56,768 bases of DNA from an uncultured Azospirillum sp. Its GTDB lineage: Bacteria > Pseudomonadota > Alphaproteobacteria > RF32 > CAG-239. Every line of letters begins with the position of its first letter. Within the stretch, counting starts at the first letter, position 1. The position numbers and the translations under genes are program-made. Positions 17,580 through 25,707 of this stretch are shown here, one piece after another. The stretch spans positions 1 to 56,768 of the forward strand of contig UQCS01000008.1 in assembly GCA_900539605.1 (NCBI GenBank), given 5' to 3'. Below the pieces are notes generated by a model, which did no database searches, was not told the origin of the DNA, and was given only the letters and a program-made list of their open reading frames with translations.

Positions 17580-17812
17580 AAGAAAAAACATAGATATTGG
17601 GTTTTAAAGAAACCAGACCTGTATGTCAAAAAGGTTTATCTTTATTGAAAGAGGGCCTTTAATGACTAAATTAAACGTATCCAAGGACAGGAACCTGTAT
17701 TTTAGAATATAAGTTGCTGTTATGCGGATACTTTTCAACAGCAGCTGATATTTGTATATAGGTGTTGTTTTAAAGGGAGAGAGAGCCGGTTTTTACCGGC
17801 TCTCTTTTTTCA
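17580..17812 (+). ncRNA. candidate structured small RNA or mini-gene
   Basis: The 397 bases after the HAD gene hold no long gene but several folding elements in a row. These are an ACAGGAACCTGT palindrome at 17687-17698, a seven-base-pair hairpin TGCTGTT/AACAGCA at 17715-17743, and a strong terminator at 17779-17810. A 16-codon frame, ATG 17662 to TAA 17712 (MTKLNVSKDRNLYFRI), has AGAGGG six bases upstream and overlaps the first palindrome. The unit could be a small RNA, a leader peptide or just the 3' leader of the HAD gene. No known RNA family is recognised. Confidence 0.3.
17779..17810 (+). terminator. strong intrinsic terminator
   Basis: AGAGAGCCGGT pairs perfectly with ACCGGCTCTCT and is followed by TTTTT. 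It lies about 250 bases after the HAD phosphatase stop, so it more likely ends a separate short transcript than the HAD message. Confidence 0.85.
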
Positions 17813-17927
17813 GGCCTTCATCTCAAAACCCCCAAACGGCAGATAAAAAATATGCGCTCCAGTCGAAACTTTGAATAATACGACAAGGTGTTATACGGCA
17901 ATCCCTTTTGTAGGATCCCAACAAAAA

Positions 17928-18152
17928 TTACGGCCATTTACCCGGAAATTGTAAAGAGTTTTTTATAGCTTCCATTTCAGTCAATAACAGACAACAATTG
18001 TTATATTTCTTTCTAAGACAGAAATTTACTCCTCGGTTTTCTTTGATTATGCCACTTAAACTATACGATCCTATCTTGAACTCGGTTGTTAAATTTCCTT
18101 CTGACAATTCCTCTCTCATGCAATTTTCCCAAAATTTTCTTTTCTCTGTCAA
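17928..18152 (-). CDS. small hypothetical protein or gene fragment in an AT-rich island
   Basis: A frame of about 74 codons from a TTG, open 12 codons further upstream to a stop, encodes a mixed-charge soluble peptide (REELSEGNLTTEFKIG, ENRGVNFCLRKKYNNC). It has no clear ribosome binding site and no ATG near the beginning; ATG CGx lies 11 codons in. The composition is clearly AT-richer than the flanking genes. It looks more like a relic than an intact gene. The stretch 18153-18430 after it shows nothing I can support. Confidence 0.3.
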   Translation of the reverse strand: MTEKRKFWENCMREELSEGNLTTEFKIGSYSLSGIIKENRGVNFCLRKKYNNCCLLLTEMEAIKNSLQFPGKWP

Positions 18153-18430
18153 GCTCTGAAGCTTCTTTCTCCAATCATCACTTATTTTTCAGAAAAGTTT
18201 GGCATAAATAACTCTCAGTTTTCGCATATATGTTAATTGTCCCTCAATATATTCCCCTCCAAAGTAACACGAATTTTATGCATCTATTTGTTAAAGTATA
18301 TTGCCTGATACTCAAAATATCAAAAATTTTTATATTTTGATTAAAAAACTCTTGCCAACAAAAAAAATTTAGCATAAATATAGCACACAGTTTGTGTTTT
18401 CCGAACGGAATGCCCAAATTTCTTTCGTTG

Positions 18431-18505
18431 GGGTGTAGCCAAGTGGTAAGGCAACGGTTTTTGGTATCGTCATTCGTTGGTTCGAATCCAGCCACCCCAG
18501 CCAGA
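18431..18505 (+). tRNA. tRNA-Gln (anticodon TTG), CCA encoded
   Basis: The acceptor stem TGGGGTG pairs with CACCCCA. The D arm is GCC-AAGTGGTAA-GGC, the anticodon stem ACGGT/ATCGT with loop TTTTGGT (TTG), and the T arm has TTCGAAT. Discriminator G and a genomically encoded CCA follow (18503-18505), unlike the tRNA-Cys and tRNA-Glu of this window. It borders a decayed mobile island that begins directly at its 3' end, as expected for an integration target. Confidence 0.95.
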
Positions 18506-18790
18506 CTGAACAGAGGTTAGATTTTGAGGTCCAACCTCTTGTTTTTTAATGATATTTTGTGGTTCTAATGCAAGTGTATTATCATTTCCTATGTTTTTGC
18601 TCTCAATTTCTTGAAACCCTTTAATTTCCAATGGTTTTACGAGTTCTAATGCATCTTTGCCCTTTTGTTTCAAATTTGTTGTTTCAAACTCACTGAACGG
18701 AAAATTCAGCTCATAAGTTAGTTTACCTTCGGTAAGTATTAAACGCTTAAAAACAAAGCGCAGCAACCTCTTAACAAATATAAGAATTAA
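18506..18790 (-). pseudogene. remnant of a serine site-specific recombinase C-terminus
   Basis: The open frame contains LLRFVFKRLILTEGKLTYEL followed by NFPFSEF. That is the usual end of a resolvase/large serine recombinase: a basic helix, a short strand, then the NFPF motif. The catalytic domain is absent. Upstream the frame closes at a TAG near 18805, and downstream it runs into the antisense of tRNA-Gln. The gene is therefore a 3' fragment. It abuts the tRNA, consistent with the element having integrated there. The identification rests on a short motif, so other recombinase-like origins are possible. Confidence 0.45.
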
Positions 18791-18799
18791 AATCCATAA

Positions 18800-18975
18800 C
18801 TACTCTTTCAACAGCCACTCAATGAGATTGATAACTCTGATACCATCTTCTGTTGGACCGGTAAAGAGAACATCAGTTGTTAAAACAATCTTTTCAAAAT
18901 GGTCTTTTATGGCTTACAGCGGAGCTAATTCTCTTTCTCTGGTTTTCTCATCTTTTAAGGTTTCCGTCACTTGGA
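18800..18975 (-). pseudogene. C-terminal fragment of an AAA_14/DUF4143-type ATPase, interrupted by a stop
   Basis: Reading the minus strand from about 18990 gives CIQVTETLKDEKTRERELAPL, a stop codon (18914-18916), then AIKDHFEKIVLTTDVLFTGP and GIRVINLIEWLL, ending at TAG 18800-18802. The order 'QV..L.DE.TREREL.PL..IKD...KIVLT.D......GI...NLI..LL' is the classic C-terminal (DUF4143) end of a family of AAA ATPases common in selfish and accessory DNA. The N-terminal ATPase domain is missing and the stop falls where a Leu is usual, so it is dead. Confidence 0.6.
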
Positions 18976-19437
18976 TACATTTGATGAAACAAATGGATTA
19001 TCTACTTTTGAAAAATGGAAAGGAAAAAGAGTAACAACATCATCTGTAATTTTGCCAGAATATAATCTGATTTGTGAAGTACGGCGACCGTACAATGGAC
19101 TGTTTTCTGCTAAAACCTGTTTTGTCATCATATTAATGTATGAACCGCAGATAATGACCATTATATCTTGTTTAGAAAGGACTTCATCCCAAGCTTTTTG
19201 AAAAATTGAAGTAAAGGCAGGATTTGTGTTGACCATATACTGAAATTCATCAAGAACGAGGATTTTGGTGGATTTGCTCGGAACAGCTGCAAAAAGTTTA
19301 AAAAGCTCAATCCAATCATCAAAATTAGCTTTGGCAATAAACTCCTGATGTGCAAATTGAGATAAGCTCAAAGCAAATCTTTTCATACTCTGTGGTTCGG
19401 ATTCCTCGGTTGCTAAAAAGTATAAGGCCGGTTTTCT
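18967..19437 (-). pseudogene. internal fragment of an archaeal-type AAA ATPase
   Basis: The frame from about 19435 (KPALYFLATEES) to a stop at 18967 carries the Walker B strand ILVLDEFQYM, NPAFTSIFQKAWDE, the sensor strand VIICGSYINMM and SPLYGRRT. This is the diagnostic order of the ATPase_2/AAA ATPases. The Walker A (P-loop) part that should lie upstream is absent, so the protein cannot bind ATP. The upstream end joins directly to the truncated membrane-protein gene at 19413-19715 in another frame. The downstream end merges out of frame with a second ATPase fragment (18800-18975). Confidence 0.65.
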
Positions 19438-19715
19438 CTAGCAACAAGAAGCGCACTTCTTTTGGCTTCCAACCTAAGATTGCTGAACTCCAATTGAAAT
19501 TGTGCCCGTTGTTCTTCTAACTGCTTTTGTTGCTCTTGAAGTTGAACCAATTGAAGTTGTAAACTATTATAAAACCAAATGGCCGCTATAAATCCACTTG
19601 AAGCGCCAAATATAGATCCGAGAGCAGATGTTTTATCAGGCTCAACAAATATTGCAATTAAAAGTGCCAATAATATAACAGCAAATGTTAATGCCCATGA
19701 CTTCCAATGTTTCAT
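19413..19715 (-). pseudogene. truncated small membrane protein with a coiled coil
   Basis: A GGGAGGAAT ribosome site and ATG at 19715 start a 100-residue product. It has two hydrophobic helices (about residues 6-22 and 34-50), then a Gln/Glu-rich coiled coil (QLVQLQEQQKQLEEQRAQFQ). The last seven residues (ENRPYTF) are out-of-frame reading of the adjoining ATPase fragment, so the true C-terminus has been lost by deletion. Two-helix plus coiled-coil proteins of this look occur among phage-resistance and other accessory genes, but I cannot name the family. Confidence 0.5.
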
Positions 19716-20144
19716 TTGTCTAATTCCTCCCAAAAACAGCTTATTTTTTAATATCAATACCTACATTTGCATTTCTAACTAGAACATTCCAAACCTACAA
19801 AGGCATTGTCATTAACTGATTTCCATCATTTTTTAAAATCCCTTTTTTTCTGGTTTTCGTAAAAATCAACATCTTCTTAGACAAGATGAAATAATAAAAC
19901 TTTACATGAGAAATTAATACTGAGAACAGTTCCATACTAAAAACCTAAAATTAAAAATATTGTATTCTAAATATCATAACAGCTGTAGAATATCAACCGC
20001 ATTTTGGATATCGCAGAGGGCAGAAAACGGTGCCGGAAATACTTCTTACGCGCTATCCGAAACCGTATTTTCAGCATGGGTAAAAAAGCAAGGTAAGATA
20101 CCTCAAAGGGCATCGGATTAAAAGAAGGCCGGATTCCTGCCACA
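19716..20144. other. AT-rich spacer of the decayed island, no supported gene
   Basis: This 429-base stretch separates the truncated membrane gene from the ABC transporter. It is AT-rich up to about 20000. An open plus-strand frame ends at TAA about 20119 (ISTAFWISQRAENGAGNTSY and so on), but it lacks a start codon and a ribosome binding site, so it is at best a relic. I see no RNA gene, repeat or intact insertion sequence in it. Confidence 0.5.
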
Positions 20145-21812
20145 TTACTTATATTCCGTTCCGATACCTTTTTTGAAATCCAGCCGGCGCGTTATATGGT
20201 TCAGCAAATCTTTTTCGTGAGAAACCGCAATTATCGTTTTGTCGGCATATTCAGAGAAAATAAAGTTCCAGATATGTTGAGTCGTGACCGGATCCAGGTT
20301 GGCGGTGATTTCATCCAGAACTAAGATATCCCGCTCTAACAAAAGACCGCGGGCTAATGAAATACGCTGTTTTTCACCGGCAGAAACCTTGACGCCTTTC
20401 TCACCGATGTCGGTATGAAGATTACCCTTCATTCTCTCAATCAATTCGTTTAAGCAACAACCGTCGATAATTTTCTGCAGCTTTTGGGGAGAAATTCGTT
20501 TTCCCATAACAATGTTGTCGTACAGACTCATGTCAAAGAGTTCGACGTCTTGGGATATATAAGTCATATGATCGTCAAAAAAGGCCGGCGGCAGCTCTTT
20601 ATAATCAATACCGTCCACACAAACTTTTCCTTTTGTGACATGAAACTGATTGGTAAATAAGTTTAAAAAGGTGGTTTTTCCTTCACCCGATTTGCCGGTA
20701 ACCGCAATATGGTCGCCCGGGCAGATACTGAAATCCGCCACCTGATGCGTAAAAACACTGCCGTCCTTGATATATTCAAAACAGGTGTTCGTAAATTCAA
20801 TCCGATGCCATCTTCGAATATTTCGTTTCATTTCGGTTTTAACGGCATCATCTCCCAAATATTCGGCCAAAATTTTATAATCAGCGCCTGTACGCGCCAA
20901 TTCCGTCATCAATCCCATCATTTGCCGACCGAGCTCAGCGATTTTTCCCTGAATGGCTGCAATCATGACGATGATCTCAACGCCCTGCCCGGTTTTTATA
21001 AACTGAAAAACATAATAACCGATCGGAAGCAAAAATAACGCATTAATAAAGATCTCGGTAAAACCGTATTGAAAAGAATTGTAATGCATCATTTTTATGC
21101 CCGAAGCAAAAACCTTTGAGCCCCGTTCATCAAGCTTTTTGTTTACGAAGTTGAGCAGATTCATTTTTTTGACCGAGCGAATATTGTATAAAAAATCGAT
21201 AAAGACTTTGCCGTAAGCCACAAAGCTTTTGCTGTAATTTTCAATATATTTAATCCGGCGGTTATATAAAATACGCGTGATCCAAAGCATCAGGCTAAGA
21301 GAAACTCCAAAATACAGAAATAAACAAAAAGAAAGCGTCCAAGTATAAATCAGAAAACAAACGGCCATTACCAGACTACCAACGTAATCATAAGGCATTT
21401 TCCACAGCCAACCTTCCATCATCTTGCAGACGTTGGTTAATACGGTAGAAAAGTACCCGACGCTGTTTTGCAGATGCCAATCATAAGATTTGTCAAAAAT
21501 CTTTGTATAATATATACGGCGCAGATTAATCGGGAGAATTCGGGTAATTTGTTCACAGCTGAAACGCCAGACAAAACGGGACACGATCATGACAACGACT
21601 AAAGCAATCATCAGGTAAAAATAAAATAATGTCCACTCAACATCTTTTTGCGAGATTTGCTTGATCATTTCCGAAAGCGCAAACGGACTGAAAAAGGCAA
21701 TCATGCCTTGCGAAACACCAAAAACATAACTGAATATCAATCGGATTTTGGCATCTTTGTCAGTGGCTGAAATCCAAATTAAGCGAAGAGCCGTCAGTAA
21801 CGTTTGAAACAT
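20145..21812 (-). CDS. ABC exporter half-transporter (fused membrane and ATPase domains)
   Basis: This inner-membrane ABC-B type exporter has about 555 residues from ATG 21812. That start is chosen because the transmembrane domain begins soon after; the frame extends to 21905 and no start has a strong ribosome site. About six helices occupy residues 15-310. The ATPase domain has Walker A GKSGEGKTT, the signature VSAGEKQR (Ala where Gly is usual), Walker B ILVLDEITANLD and H-loop AVSHEKD. The Q-loop segment (YISQDVELFD) fits MsbA/lipid or peptide exporters. The substrate is unknown. It is divergent from the small beta-solenoid gene at 22000. Confidence 0.88.
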   Translation of the reverse strand: MFQTLLTALRLIWISATDKDAKIRLIFSYVFGVSQGMIAFFSPFALSEMIKQISQKDVEWTLFYFYLMIALVVVMIVSRFVWRFSCEQITRILPINLRRIYYTKIFDKSYDWHLQNSVGYFSTVLTNVCKMMEGWLWKMPYDYVGSLVMAVCFLIYTWTLSFCLFLYFGVSLSLMLWITRILYNRRIKYIENYSKSFVAYGKVFIDFLYNIRSVKKMNLLNFVNKKLDERGSKVFASGIKMMHYNSFQYGFTEIFINALFLLPIGYYVFQFIKTGQGVEIIVMIAAIQGKIAELGRQMMGLMTELARTGADYKILAEYLGDDAVKTEMKRNIRRWHRIEFTNTCFEYIKDGSVFTHQVADFSICPGDHIAVTGKSGEGKTTFLNLFTNQFHVTKGKVCVDGIDYKELPPAFFDDHMTYISQDVELFDMSLYDNIVMGKRISPQKLQKIIDGCCLNELIERMKGNLHTDIGEKGVKVSAGEKQRISLARGLLLERDILVLDEITANLDPVTTQHIWNFIFSEYADKTIIAVSHEKDLLNHITRRLDFKKGIGTEYK

Positions 21813-21999
21813 GGGAAATCTTTCATATCTTTGATAGGAAAAAGCATAATCGACAAAAGTAAAAAAACGGCTAATAATTTGCACTTTCAACATAAAACAA
21901 GGCAAAGGAAAAATATTTTATTTACAGAAGTCATACGATGTGATATAAATTTTGCAGTAAAAAAATATTTAGATATTATTAACTTAAAAACAACTTCAG

Positions 22000-22410
22000 A
22001 TGAAACATTTTAATTGCGTTATCGGCAAGGGCACGACGGTTATTGTCAACGGCAAGGCTTACAAAGGAAACAATTTATCCATCATCAACGGCAAGGTCTT
22101 TGTTGATGGAGAAGAACAATCCGGAGAGGACACCAAGCACTTTGAGATTAAGGTTATCGGCAAAGTGGAAAACGTAAATGTCATCCACGGTGACCTGTCG
22201 ATCGAAGGTGACGTTACCGGCAAAGTCGATTGTGACGGAAGCACCAGCATTATCGGGAAAGTCGAGGGCGACATCAACTGTGGCGGCAGTGCCCATATTA
22301 CCGGAAATGTAGTCGGAAATATAGATTCCGGGGGTAGTTTGACGGTTTCGGGAAACGTTTCCGGTGACGTTGATGCCGGCGGCAGCGTACGTATCGGCAG
22401 TCGGCATTAA
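22000..22410 (+). CDS. small beta-solenoid (bactofilin-like) protein
   Basis: This is a 136-residue protein. Residues about 1-45 are a short lead-in. Residues about 48-136 are a repetitive solenoid of six- to seven-residue strands built on (G-x-V/I) with D/G turns: GKVENV, GDLSIEGDVTGKVDCDG, GKVEGDINCGGS, GNVVGNIDSGGS, GNVSGDVDAGGS. This is the pattern of bactofilin/polymer-forming cytoskeletal proteins, but the protein is small and has an unusual N-terminus. There is no signal peptide. It may self-assemble. It is divergent from the ABC exporter. No strong ribosome site is visible at the ATG. Confidence 0.7.
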   Translation: MKHFNCVIGKGTTVIVNGKAYKGNNLSIINGKVFVDGEEQSGEDTKHFEIKVIGKVENVNVIHGDLSIEGDVTGKVDCDGSTSIIGKVEGDINCGGSAHITGNVVGNIDSGGSLTVSGNVSGDVDAGGSVRIGSRH

Positions 22411-22455
22411 GACCCAAAGCTCTACCGTCTTTTAGGAGTTATTTTTATAAAACAA

Positions 22456-22487
22456 CAGTCTCGGTTTAAATGCCGGGACTGTTTTTG
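22456..22487 (+). terminator. terminator of the beta-solenoid gene
   Basis: CAGTCTCGG pairs with CCGGGACTG around TTTAAATG and is followed by TTTTT. It lies about 45 bases after the stop at 22410. Confidence 0.78.
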
Positions 22488-22566
22488 TTTCATCCTGCAC
22501 CGTCTGAAATCGGCTGCTCTGCACGAATGGCTTGCGGCTCCGTCCAAACAACTGGAAGACACCCGG

Positions 22567-23382
22567 CTATTTTAATTCTTTTACTTGAACCGTCATCGCT
22601 ATCTGATGTTTTTGTTTCGGTTGCAAACGGACAAAACTGTCTCCCTGGTTTGCCGGTTCCACGCAAACAAATTTTTTACACTGGCCTTCGCTCATTTCCG
22701 CAAGATCTTTATCCGGGTTCCAGACCACGGTGGTATCTGAACCGCTTTTTTCAACTGAGATGATCCGTTTCAACACCGGATCGATAATTTCCACCGTTCC
22801 GCGGTGATTTAGAAAAGCGGCGTCAAATTCTTCCCGAATTTTCAAATTTCCCTTCAAGGTATAAGTTTTTCCGTCCAATGAGCTTTTGCAGCGGCAACCA
22901 GACAATCCTTTAATCTCGGCTTCGTCACGGCAACCGAGATTAAAATACGCATGCAGAGCTTCACTGAATTCAAAGACTTCATCGCCGTGATTTATTGTTT
23001 CAAGGCGGCATTCCAGTTTATCGGTAAGGCGGATCAGCAAGTTTGCGGTGGCATTAACGTGATACTTTTCGTCGGGAACCAAAGATAATTCAACTTCCGC
23101 CGAATTTTTACCGGCACACACATTTTTGACAGCCCAACCGGAAAGCCGGGCAAAACCATGACGGGGAAGTTCGCCGTTTAGCTTTTCTTCCGCAAATCGG
23201 GGCCAGCAGACAGGAACACCGCCCCGGATGGCGTGAATATCATCAAATTTATTAAGATCTCCGAGCCAGAAAACATCATGATCCTGGTTTTTGGGACGAT
23301 AGGATATCAGGTTGGCGCTCCAAAGAGAAATTTTACACTCGGCCAAATCGTTGCTTAAATTTATAAAACCGTCATTTTTCAT
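22567..23382 (-). CDS. glucose-6-phosphate 1-epimerase-like protein (YeaD family)
   Basis: This is a 271-residue soluble sugar mutarotase of the aldose-1-epimerase fold. It probably interconverts anomers of a hexose 6-phosphate in the cytoplasm. The YeaD signature is IRGGVPVCWPRF, followed by LPRHGFAR, which carries the first active-site His. EALHAYFNL carries the second, and VEPANQ near the C-terminus the catalytic Glu region. I start at ATG 23382 with AAAGG upstream; ATG codons at 23388 and 23397 are alternatives. It follows the MBL-fold gene on the same strand after a gap of about 120 bases. Confidence 0.85.
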   Translation of the reverse strand: MKNDGFINLSNDLAECKISLWSANLISYRPKNQDHDVFWLGDLNKFDDIHAIRGGVPVCWPRFAEEKLNGELPRHGFARLSGWAVKNVCAGKNSAEVELSLVPDEKYHVNATANLLIRLTDKLECRLETINHGDEVFEFSEALHAYFNLGCRDEAEIKGLSGCRCKSSLDGKTYTLKGNLKIREEFDAAFLNHRGTVEIIDPVLKRIISVEKSGSDTTVVWNPDKDLAEMSEGQCKKFVCVEPANQGDSFVRLQPKQKHQIAMTVQVKELK

Positions 23383-23501
23383 GTTCATACCTTTCATCGC
23401 GGCTGCCTTCCGACTGTTCCCTGTTTTCAAATTCTCTCGCCGGTCAACTGCCAGCAGCGTATATTTTAGTTCTTTTTAATCGCAAGAGCAAACGAATTTT
23501 T

Positions 23502-24605
23502 CTATTCTGCCGGTCCCACCTGCCACCACGGGGAGGTGATACTGTCCAAATTTATCTTTTCGCCGATCATCGGCGTCAGAACACGGACATTATTCTTCTG
23601 CGCTTCTTCCAACAACATATCGACTGACTCGTACCAGGGATGCAGAGCAAGGTCAAACACCGCCCAATGGACGGGAATGATTCGGTCGGCATGCAGATCT
23701 TGCGCCGCTTTGACAACTTGATGCGGAAACATATGGGTATTCGGCCAACCGGTATTCCAGCCATCAATTTCAATTGCCGCCAGATCAAAGGGACCGTGTT
23801 TGCGGCCGATTTCCGCAAAGTGAGCGCCGTAACCACTGTCCCCGGCCCAATAGACTTTGCTGTCTGCGGAACGTATTACATATGAATTCCACAATGTTTT
23901 ATTGCGATCCCTCAACCCGCGTCCGGAATAATGAACCGCTGTTTCGGCAATTATTTGCAAGATTCCGTCCTCGAAAACGTCACCCCAGCCAAGTTCAATG
24001 ATGCGGCTGTTGTCAATTCCCCAGCCGCGCAAGGCGGCGCCAACCCCCAGGGGAACAACAAAGCGCCCTTCCCCGAACGACTGTATCGTCTTGCGTTCCA
24101 AATGATCATAATGATTGTGGGTAATAACAATATAATCGACTTTGGGCAGATCTTTTCTGCTCAACGGCGCTTCATCATAACGCAAAACCGCAAACGGTAC
24201 CGGTGCCGCATTTTCAAGCACAGGATCAAAAACAATTCTTTTGCCGCCGATTTCGAGGATCGCCGAAGAATGCCCCAGCCAGTAAAAAGCAAAATCGGCG
24301 GAAACCGGACCAAAATCTTGACGGGACAAATGCTTTTTGGGCAGCTTTTGAGCGGGTGCAAAACGGGAACGTGTCAAGAAAAAACGCCAGTCTATCGGAC
24401 CGTTGCGAACATTTCCAAAATCATGGAAAATCGGTTCCGGGCTTTGAAATTCGCCGTCTTTAAAATAAGCCAGCTTTTGATACGATTTCAGTTCTTCCGC
24501 CGAAGGGGAAGCCCCCATTTCCCGCAGCACCCAGGCGCTGCCAAGCGCCATTAGTATGGCTAATGACACTAAAAAAAACAAAAGCATTTTTACACCTTTT
24601 TTCAC
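23502..24605 (-). CDS. membrane-anchored metallo-beta-lactamase-fold hydrolase (NAPE-PLD/UlaG-like)
   Basis: The protein has 367 residues from a GTG at 24605, with GGAG eight bases upstream; an ATG at 24587 is also well placed. Residues about 7-25 are a hydrophobic signal anchor. The catalytic domain has HNHYDH (H163, H165, D167, H168), a later metal Asp in WAGDSGYG and a His in PVHWAVFD. The FYWLGHSS segment and overall order match NAPE-hydrolysing phospholipase D-like or UlaG-like enzymes, probably acting on a phosphodiester or lactone. It is likely periplasmic and membrane tethered. The substrate is unknown. It is divergent from the LysR regulator. Confidence 0.85.
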   Translation of the reverse strand: MKKGVKMLLFFLVSLAILMALGSAWVLREMGASPSAEELKSYQKLAYFKDGEFQSPEPIFHDFGNVRNGPIDWRFFLTRSRFAPAQKLPKKHLSRQDFGPVSADFAFYWLGHSSAILEIGGKRIVFDPVLENAAPVPFAVLRYDEAPLSRKDLPKVDYIVITHNHYDHLERKTIQSFGEGRFVVPLGVGAALRGWGIDNSRIIELGWGDVFEDGILQIIAETAVHYSGRGLRDRNKTLWNSYVIRSADSKVYWAGDSGYGAHFAEIGRKHGPFDLAAIEIDGWNTGWPNTHMFPHQVVKAAQDLHADRIIPVHWAVFDLALHPWYESVDMLLEEAQKNNVRVLTPMIGEKINLDSITSPWWQVGPAE

Positions 24606-24716
24606 CGTTTAGTCTCCGTTTTTTATCCGCGCGCGCAAACGCCGCCGAATTTGTTTTTTTCAATATAGCGGTTCTTTTTTAAATAGCAAATGCTTATCCT
24701 CTACATCCTGGTATGC

Positions 24717-24745
24717 TTGACAGGCATGGCACAACACAATACAAT
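24717..24745 (+). promoter_or_regulatory. near-consensus sigma-70 promoter of the LysR regulator
   Basis: TTGACA, 17 bases, TACAAT. It lies 24 bases before the start of the LysR gene, in the 163-base divergent region that also serves the MBL-fold hydrolase. Confidence 0.7.
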
Positions 24746-24768
24746 AGCACAACAAAGGAGATTTTGGC

Positions 24769-25662
24769 ATGGAACTGAGAGTATTGCGCTATTTTCTGGC
24801 CGTTGCGCGCGAAGGAAGCATTACCGGCGCCGCCAACGTTTTGAACGTCACCCAGCCGACGCTTTCACGGCAGATCAAAGAACTGGAACAGGAGTTGGGG
24901 CAGCAATTGCTGATCCGCGGCAGCCACAACGTTTCGCTGACTGCCGAAGGAATGATTTTGCGAAAACGTGCCGAAGAAATTGTTGAAATGGTACACAAGG
25001 CCAAAGCAGAACTTCGCTCGGCCGAAGACACGATCAGCGGCGATATTTATATCGGCGGCGGCGAAACCGAAGGCATGCGTCTGATCGCCGAAATTATCAA
25101 AGAACTGCAATCGCAATATCCGCAAATACGCTGTCATCTGTACAGTGGTAACGCCGAAGACGTTACCGAAAGGCTGGACAAAGGGCTGCTTGATTTCGGC
25201 ATTTTGATTCAGCCAACTGATTTGTCCAAGTACGATTTTTTCTCTTTGCCGGTTAAAGACGTTTGGGGCGCCATTATGCCCAAAACCTGTCCGCTGGCTC
25301 AAAAAAATGCAGTAACCCGGCAAGATCTGGTCAAGCTGCCGCTGATTTGTTCCCGTCAGGTTTTGCAGCAAACCGCCATTCATAACGAATTTGCTGCCTG
25401 GTTTGGCAAAGATTTTGCCACGCTGAACATTGTTGCTACCTATAATTTGCTTTTTAATGCCGCTTTGCTGGCAGAACAGGGAGTGGGATACGTCTTAAGT
25501 TTGGACAAACTGATCAATACGCGAAACAGCACCCGCTTGTGCTTTCGCCCTTTTGAACCCGCTTTGGAATCGGGGCTAGACATTGTATGGAAAAAATATC
25601 AGTTTTTTTCACCGGCCGCCCGCATTTTTCTTGAAAAGTTGCAAAATAAACTGAAAGCCTGA
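24769..25662 (+). CDS. LysR-family transcription regulator
   Basis: This is a 297-residue DNA-binding regulator. The N-terminal winged helix (residues 1-60) has the canonical FLAVAREGSITGAAN, VTQPTLSRQIKELE and LTAEG. The effector-binding periplasmic-binding-protein-like domain spans about 90-295 and begins GDIYIGGGETEGMRL. AAAGGAG lies before the ATG. It is divergent from the MBL-fold hydrolase, the usual place for a LysR target, and convergent with the arginine decarboxylase across a shared terminator. The co-inducer is not inferable. Confidence 0.93.
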   Translation: MELRVLRYFLAVAREGSITGAANVLNVTQPTLSRQIKELEQELGQQLLIRGSHNVSLTAEGMILRKRAEEIVEMVHKAKAELRSAEDTISGDIYIGGGETEGMRLIAEIIKELQSQYPQIRCHLYSGNAEDVTERLDKGLLDFGILIQPTDLSKYDFFSLPVKDVWGAIMPKTCPLAQKNAVTRQDLVKLPLICSRQVLQQTAIHNEFAAWFGKDFATLNIVATYNLLFNAALLAEQGVGYVLSLDKLINTRNSTRLCFRPFEPALESGLDIVWKKYQFFSPAARIFLEKLQNKLKA

Positions 25663-25670
25663 TGGATATG

Positions 25671-25700
25671 AAAAGCGCCGGAAATGCTTCCGGCGCTTTG
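25671..25700. terminator. bidirectional terminator between lysR and arginine decarboxylase
   Basis: AAAGCGCCGGAA pairs perfectly with TTCCGGCGCTTT around a four-base loop. It lies between two convergent stops. The flanking A and T runs are short, so efficiency is uncertain. Confidence 0.7.
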
Positions 25701-25707
25701 AATTCGT

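Noticed and set aside
18244..18495. 83-codon minus-strand frame beginning MAGFEPTND
   Set aside because: Its first residues are the antisense of tRNA-Gln; such MAGFEPT-type frames are a well-known annotation artefact of tRNA genes. No ribosome site.
18470..18510. The GWGGWIRTNE end of the recombinase remnant frame
   Set aside because: It is antisense tRNA-Gln sequence, not protein; the true remnant ends earlier.
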